A DNA stretch of 64,000 nt from Candidatus Rokuibacteriota bacterium (GTDB taxonomy: Bacteria > Methylomirabilota > Methylomirabilia > Rokubacteriales > CSP1-6). Of the stretch, positions 61,811-64,000 are shown piece by piece. Each line of letters begins with the position of its first letter. Within the stretch, counting starts at the first letter, position 1. Made by a program: the position numbers and the translations under genes. Under the pieces are notes generated by a model, which did not search any database, was not told the DNA's origin, and was given only the letters and a program-made list of their open reading frames with translations. The stretch is from positions 1-64,000 of the forward strand of contig QHRU01000051.1 in the NCBI GenBank assembly GCA_003220225.1, in the 5' to 3' direction.

Positions 61811-63271
61811 TCAGTTCCCGCCGGCGATCCGGCTCGCCTCTCCGGTGAGTCTGACGATGTGCAGCCCGGTGTTGGCGCGGTCGGCCAGGTAGACGAAGCC
61901 GCGCTCGTCCGCCTCCACGTTGTTGGTCTGGATCGCGATCTTGCAGCTTCGCGTCCCGTTCGTCACGCAGCGCTCGGCGGTCCGCTCGGTCGTGGCGGGG
62001 ATGTAGAAGGCGGCCTCGCGCGGAGCGTAGGGGTCGCGCACGTCGACCGCCCGCACGCCGCCGTTGAAGTAGGCGACGAAGACGAGCTTGCGGTAGAAGA
62101 TCGGCGCGAACGACTCGCTGCTCGAGTGCGGGCCGAAGCGGCCGCCGCGGGTGCAGAACCGGCCCTTGGACTCGGGCACCTGGAACGTGGCCACCCCGAA
62201 CGGACGGGTCTCGGCGGTGATGTCGACCACGAACGAGGCGTGCCGGGACTCCCGGCACTCGTTGGCGATGGCCTCCGAGACGAGGAAGACGAAGTCGCGC
62301 ACGCGGTCCTTGGTGTTGGGCGCCCAGTCGGTCACCGGCACGCCCAGGATCGGGAACGAGGTGTGGCCGCCCCAGTTCGGCGACATCCAGAGCCGGCTGA
62401 TCTCCGGCGCGTTGAGGTTCGCCGCGGTCGGCTCCCTCGGGCCGCTCAGGAGCTTCTGACGGTCGACGATCTGGAGCACGCCCTCCCCGCTCGTACCGTA
62501 CGCGAAGTACACGCGGTTGCCGAGCACGATGGGGCCGTGCACGCCGTGCTTGACGGTGATCGGCCCCGTCGAGCCGGGCTCCTGGCCCGCGAGGCCGAAG
62601 TCGCGGATGAAGACGGGTTTCGCCGGGTCGCTGAGGTCGTAGATCTTCGTCATCCTCCACGTGCGCCAGCCCGAGGGGCCGAGCTGGAGCGGATCCGCCT
62701 TGGCCAGGTCGCCGGAGACGAGGTAGGCGATTCCCGTGTCGCACTCCCACCAGTTCTTGTGGGTCGAGGTCAGGCCCGTGACGACGGTGCTCGTCTTCTG
62801 CGGCTTCGCCGGCTCCGTGACGTCCCACACCTCGTGGCCCGAGTTGGGGATGGCGTTGCCGTACGTCCGCAGCAGGTACGAGCGCCCGCCACGATCGCAC
62901 ACACGCGCCATCTGCGCGCCGCCCTGCTCGGAGCCGCCCGCCGGCCCCGGAATGTGGGCGAGGTAGCGCGGGCGCGCCGCATCGGTGACGTCCACGATCG
63001 AGGTGCCGTTGTCCTCCTCGACGCCGGTCAGCGGGTTGCGCGCGCGGCCGCCGTGGTGGCCGACGTAGGCGATGAAGCGTCCGCGCTGCTTGTGGATCGT
63101 CGGCTGGTACGCCGAGCGCCCCTGCAGCTCGTCGTGACCGACCAGCTCCATGTCGTGCGCCTCGGCGCCGTGGCCGCGCGGCGTCGTCTGCGACGAGGCG
63201 GGGCCGGCCGTGAGCGCGGCGACCACGAGGGCGAGAACGAGACGCGAGAGCCACCGTGGCGAAGGCGTCAT
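61811..63271 (-). CDS. secreted LVIVD-repeat-like beta-propeller protein
   Basis: A 486-residue exported protein (signal LSRLVLALVVAALTAGPASS). Repeats of the type S-I/F-V-V/D-V/I-T/D-x-A-x-P recur (SIVDVTDAARPRYLAHI, VWDVTEPAKPQ, IYDLSDPAKPVFIRDF, VVDITAETRPFGVATF, AVDVRDPYAPREAAFYI), about six to seven blades. Such propellers bind ligands or partners. It overlaps the upstream binding-protein gene by ATGA, so it may work with that transporter. Confidence 0.78.
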   Translation of the reverse strand: MTPSPRWLSRLVLALVVAALTAGPASSQTTPRGHGAEAHDMELVGHDELQGRSAYQPTIHKQRGRFIAYVGHHGGRARNPLTGVEEDNGTSIVDVTDAARPRYLAHIPGPAGGSEQGGAQMARVCDRGGRSYLLRTYGNAIPNSGHEVWDVTEPAKPQKTSTVVTGLTSTHKNWWECDTGIAYLVSGDLAKADPLQLGPSGWRTWRMTKIYDLSDPAKPVFIRDFGLAGQEPGSTGPITVKHGVHGPIVLGNRVYFAYGTSGEGVLQIVDRQKLLSGPREPTAANLNAPEISRLWMSPNWGGHTSFPILGVPVTDWAPNTKDRVRDFVFLVSEAIANECRESRHASFVVDITAETRPFGVATFQVPESKGRFCTRGGRFGPHSSSESFAPIFYRKLVFVAYFNGGVRAVDVRDPYAPREAAFYIPATTERTAERCVTNGTRSCKIAIQTNNVEADERGFVYLADRANTGLHIVRLTGEASRIAGGN

Positions 63272-64000
63272 GGCCGCTTCACCTTGAGGTCCTCCAACGG
63301 TCCCGAGTACGCGAAGCTCCTGATCAGATTGATCCCCGGCTCCTCGACGCGCGGGCCGACGCCCCAGATGAACGCCAGCTCGTAGATCGGGATGTGGGTC
63401 ACGCGCTCGTGGAGGATCCCCTGGATCTGGTGGATCAGCGCCTCGCGCTTCCTCACGTCGGTCTCGCGCGCCTGGCGCTGGAACAGGTCCTCGACGTCGG
63501 GCATGACGCCGGAGGTGTAGACGCCGTTCTTGCTGACGTACGCCTCGAGCCGCGTGGCCGCGTTACCGGCCGCGCCGGTGATGCCGACGATCACGTTCTT
63601 GAGCTTCTTCTCGCGCCACGCCGTCGTCATGGCCGCGCGCTCCATGGTGCGGAGCCTCGTCTGGATCCCGACGTTGTGGAGGTACCCGCCGAGCGCCTCG
63701 CCCATCGAGAAGTACGGAGGCCACGGATAGAGGTCGCCGGCGTCGAAGCCGTTCGGATAGCCGGCCTCGGCGAGGAGCCGCTTGGCCTTCGGGGGATCGA
63801 AGGGGTCCGGCTCGAAGAAGCGCGAGAACTCGAGCACGCGCGGGATCAGCGCGCCCGTCGGCTTGCTGAAGCCGAGCGTCTCGGCCTGGTTGAGCGCCTG
63901 CCGATCGATCGCGTGGCTCGCGGCCTGGCGCACGCGCCGGTCGTGCCACGGCGATTTCGGATCCCACTGGTCCGGCAGGTCGAGCCAGAACGTGCCCTGG
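63268..64000 (-). CDS. peptide-type ABC substrate-binding protein, 5' part outside the window
   Basis: The C-terminal 243 codons of a family-5 binding protein. The frame is open to the window edge, beginning QGTFWLDLPDQWDPKSPW. It matches the protein at 15851-17389 segment by segment, including WDPKSPWHDRRVR, AEAGYPNGFD, RLRTMERAA and QARETDxRKREAL. The start lies beyond 64000. No permease or ATPase is seen on this side. It is translationally coupled to the beta-propeller gene. Confidence 0.88.
   Translation of the reverse strand, partial: QGTFWLDLPDQWDPKSPWHDRRVRQAASHAIDRQALNQAETLGFSKPTGALIPRVLEFSRFFEPDPFDPPKAKRLLAEAGYPNGFDAGDLYPWPPYFSMGEALGGYLHNVGIQTRLRTMERAAMTTAWREKKLKNVIVGITGAAGNAATRLEAYVSKNGVYTSGVMPDVEDLFQRQARETDVRKREALIHQIQGILHERVTHIPIYELAFIWGVGPRVEEPGINLIRSFAYSGPLEDLKVKRP

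Overview
The window is a dense stretch of very GC-rich bacterial DNA. Third codon positions are mostly G or C, genes abut or overlap by a few bases, and no gap without a gene exceeds about 300 bases. The gene mix is large peptide-type ABC transporters, several Rieske oxygenases, amidohydrolases, an LLM flavin oxidoreductase, SDR enzymes and FAH-family hydrolases. This mix recalls soil and subsurface Candidatus Rokubacteria (Methylomirabilota), but that placement is inferred from style and not proven by a marker gene. I found no rRNA, tRNA, CRISPR array, transposase, phage gene or replication origin.

Layout. (1) 0.2-3 kb, plus strand: a ThDP dehydrogenase E1 alpha subunit, an LLM flavin oxidoreductase and a secreted protein with two ABM-like domains. 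(2) 3-12.7 kb, minus strand: a sugar-phosphate island made of an SDR, a hexose-6-phosphate mutarotase, glucose-6-phosphate dehydrogenase with a C-terminal cyclic-nucleotide-binding domain, one giant transketolase-transaldolase-phosphoglucose isomerase polypeptide, 6-phosphogluconate dehydrogenase and a small winged-helix-like protein. (3) 12.8-15.9 kb: quinone reductase, MBL hydrolase and a Rieske oxygenase. (4) 15.9-19.8 kb, minus strand: a coupled lipid operon in which cyclopropane-fatty-acid synthase is split into two genes around a geranylgeranyl-reductase-type flavoenzyme, ending in an orphan peptide-binding protein. (5) 20-29 kb: small proteins, an enolase-superfamily enzyme, an SDR that lacks the usual catalytic Tyr/Lys, a complete five-gene peptide ABC transporter, a secreted protein and a 19-residue Lys-rich peptide gene. 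(6) 29-35.6 kb: DHA2 efflux pump, two zinc-type dehydrogenases, and a ferritin-like diiron protein divergent from a TmoF-like reductase and a ferredoxin-Rieske fusion. (7) 35.6-41.2 kb: a complete yejABEF-type transporter. (8) 41.2-45.2 kb: a shortened Uma2 gene, then E1 beta, threonine aldolase and an E2 with two E3-binding domains. (9) 45-52.6 kb: receiver protein, lipoproteins, MFS pump, a two-subunit Rieske dioxygenase, a beta-hydroxyacid dehydrogenase and a broken aspartyl protease. (10) 52.6-64 kb: diaminopimelate decarboxylase-like enzyme with an amidohydrolase, FAH hydrolase, a second monomeric Rieske oxygenase, lipoprotein hydrolase with a ThDP enzyme, a VapBC-type toxin-antitoxin pair, and an amidohydrolase/beta-propeller/peptide-binding-protein operon that runs off the right end.

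The genes suggest a heterotroph that imports peptides and other organic compounds and oxidises aromatic or carboxylated molecules with Rieske and possibly diiron oxygenases. Carbon is routed through a pentose-phosphate pathway whose enzymes are physically fused and whose entry enzyme may sense a cyclic nucleotide. E1 alpha (0.2 kb) and E1 beta/E2 (42-45 kb) are 41 kb apart but share a nearly identical upstream hairpin element, so they are probably co-regulated parts of one 2-oxoacid or acetoin dehydrogenase. No E3 gene is present. Several genes have a -10-like hexamer 6-9 nt before the start codon and no ribosome-binding site, which suggests leaderless transcripts.
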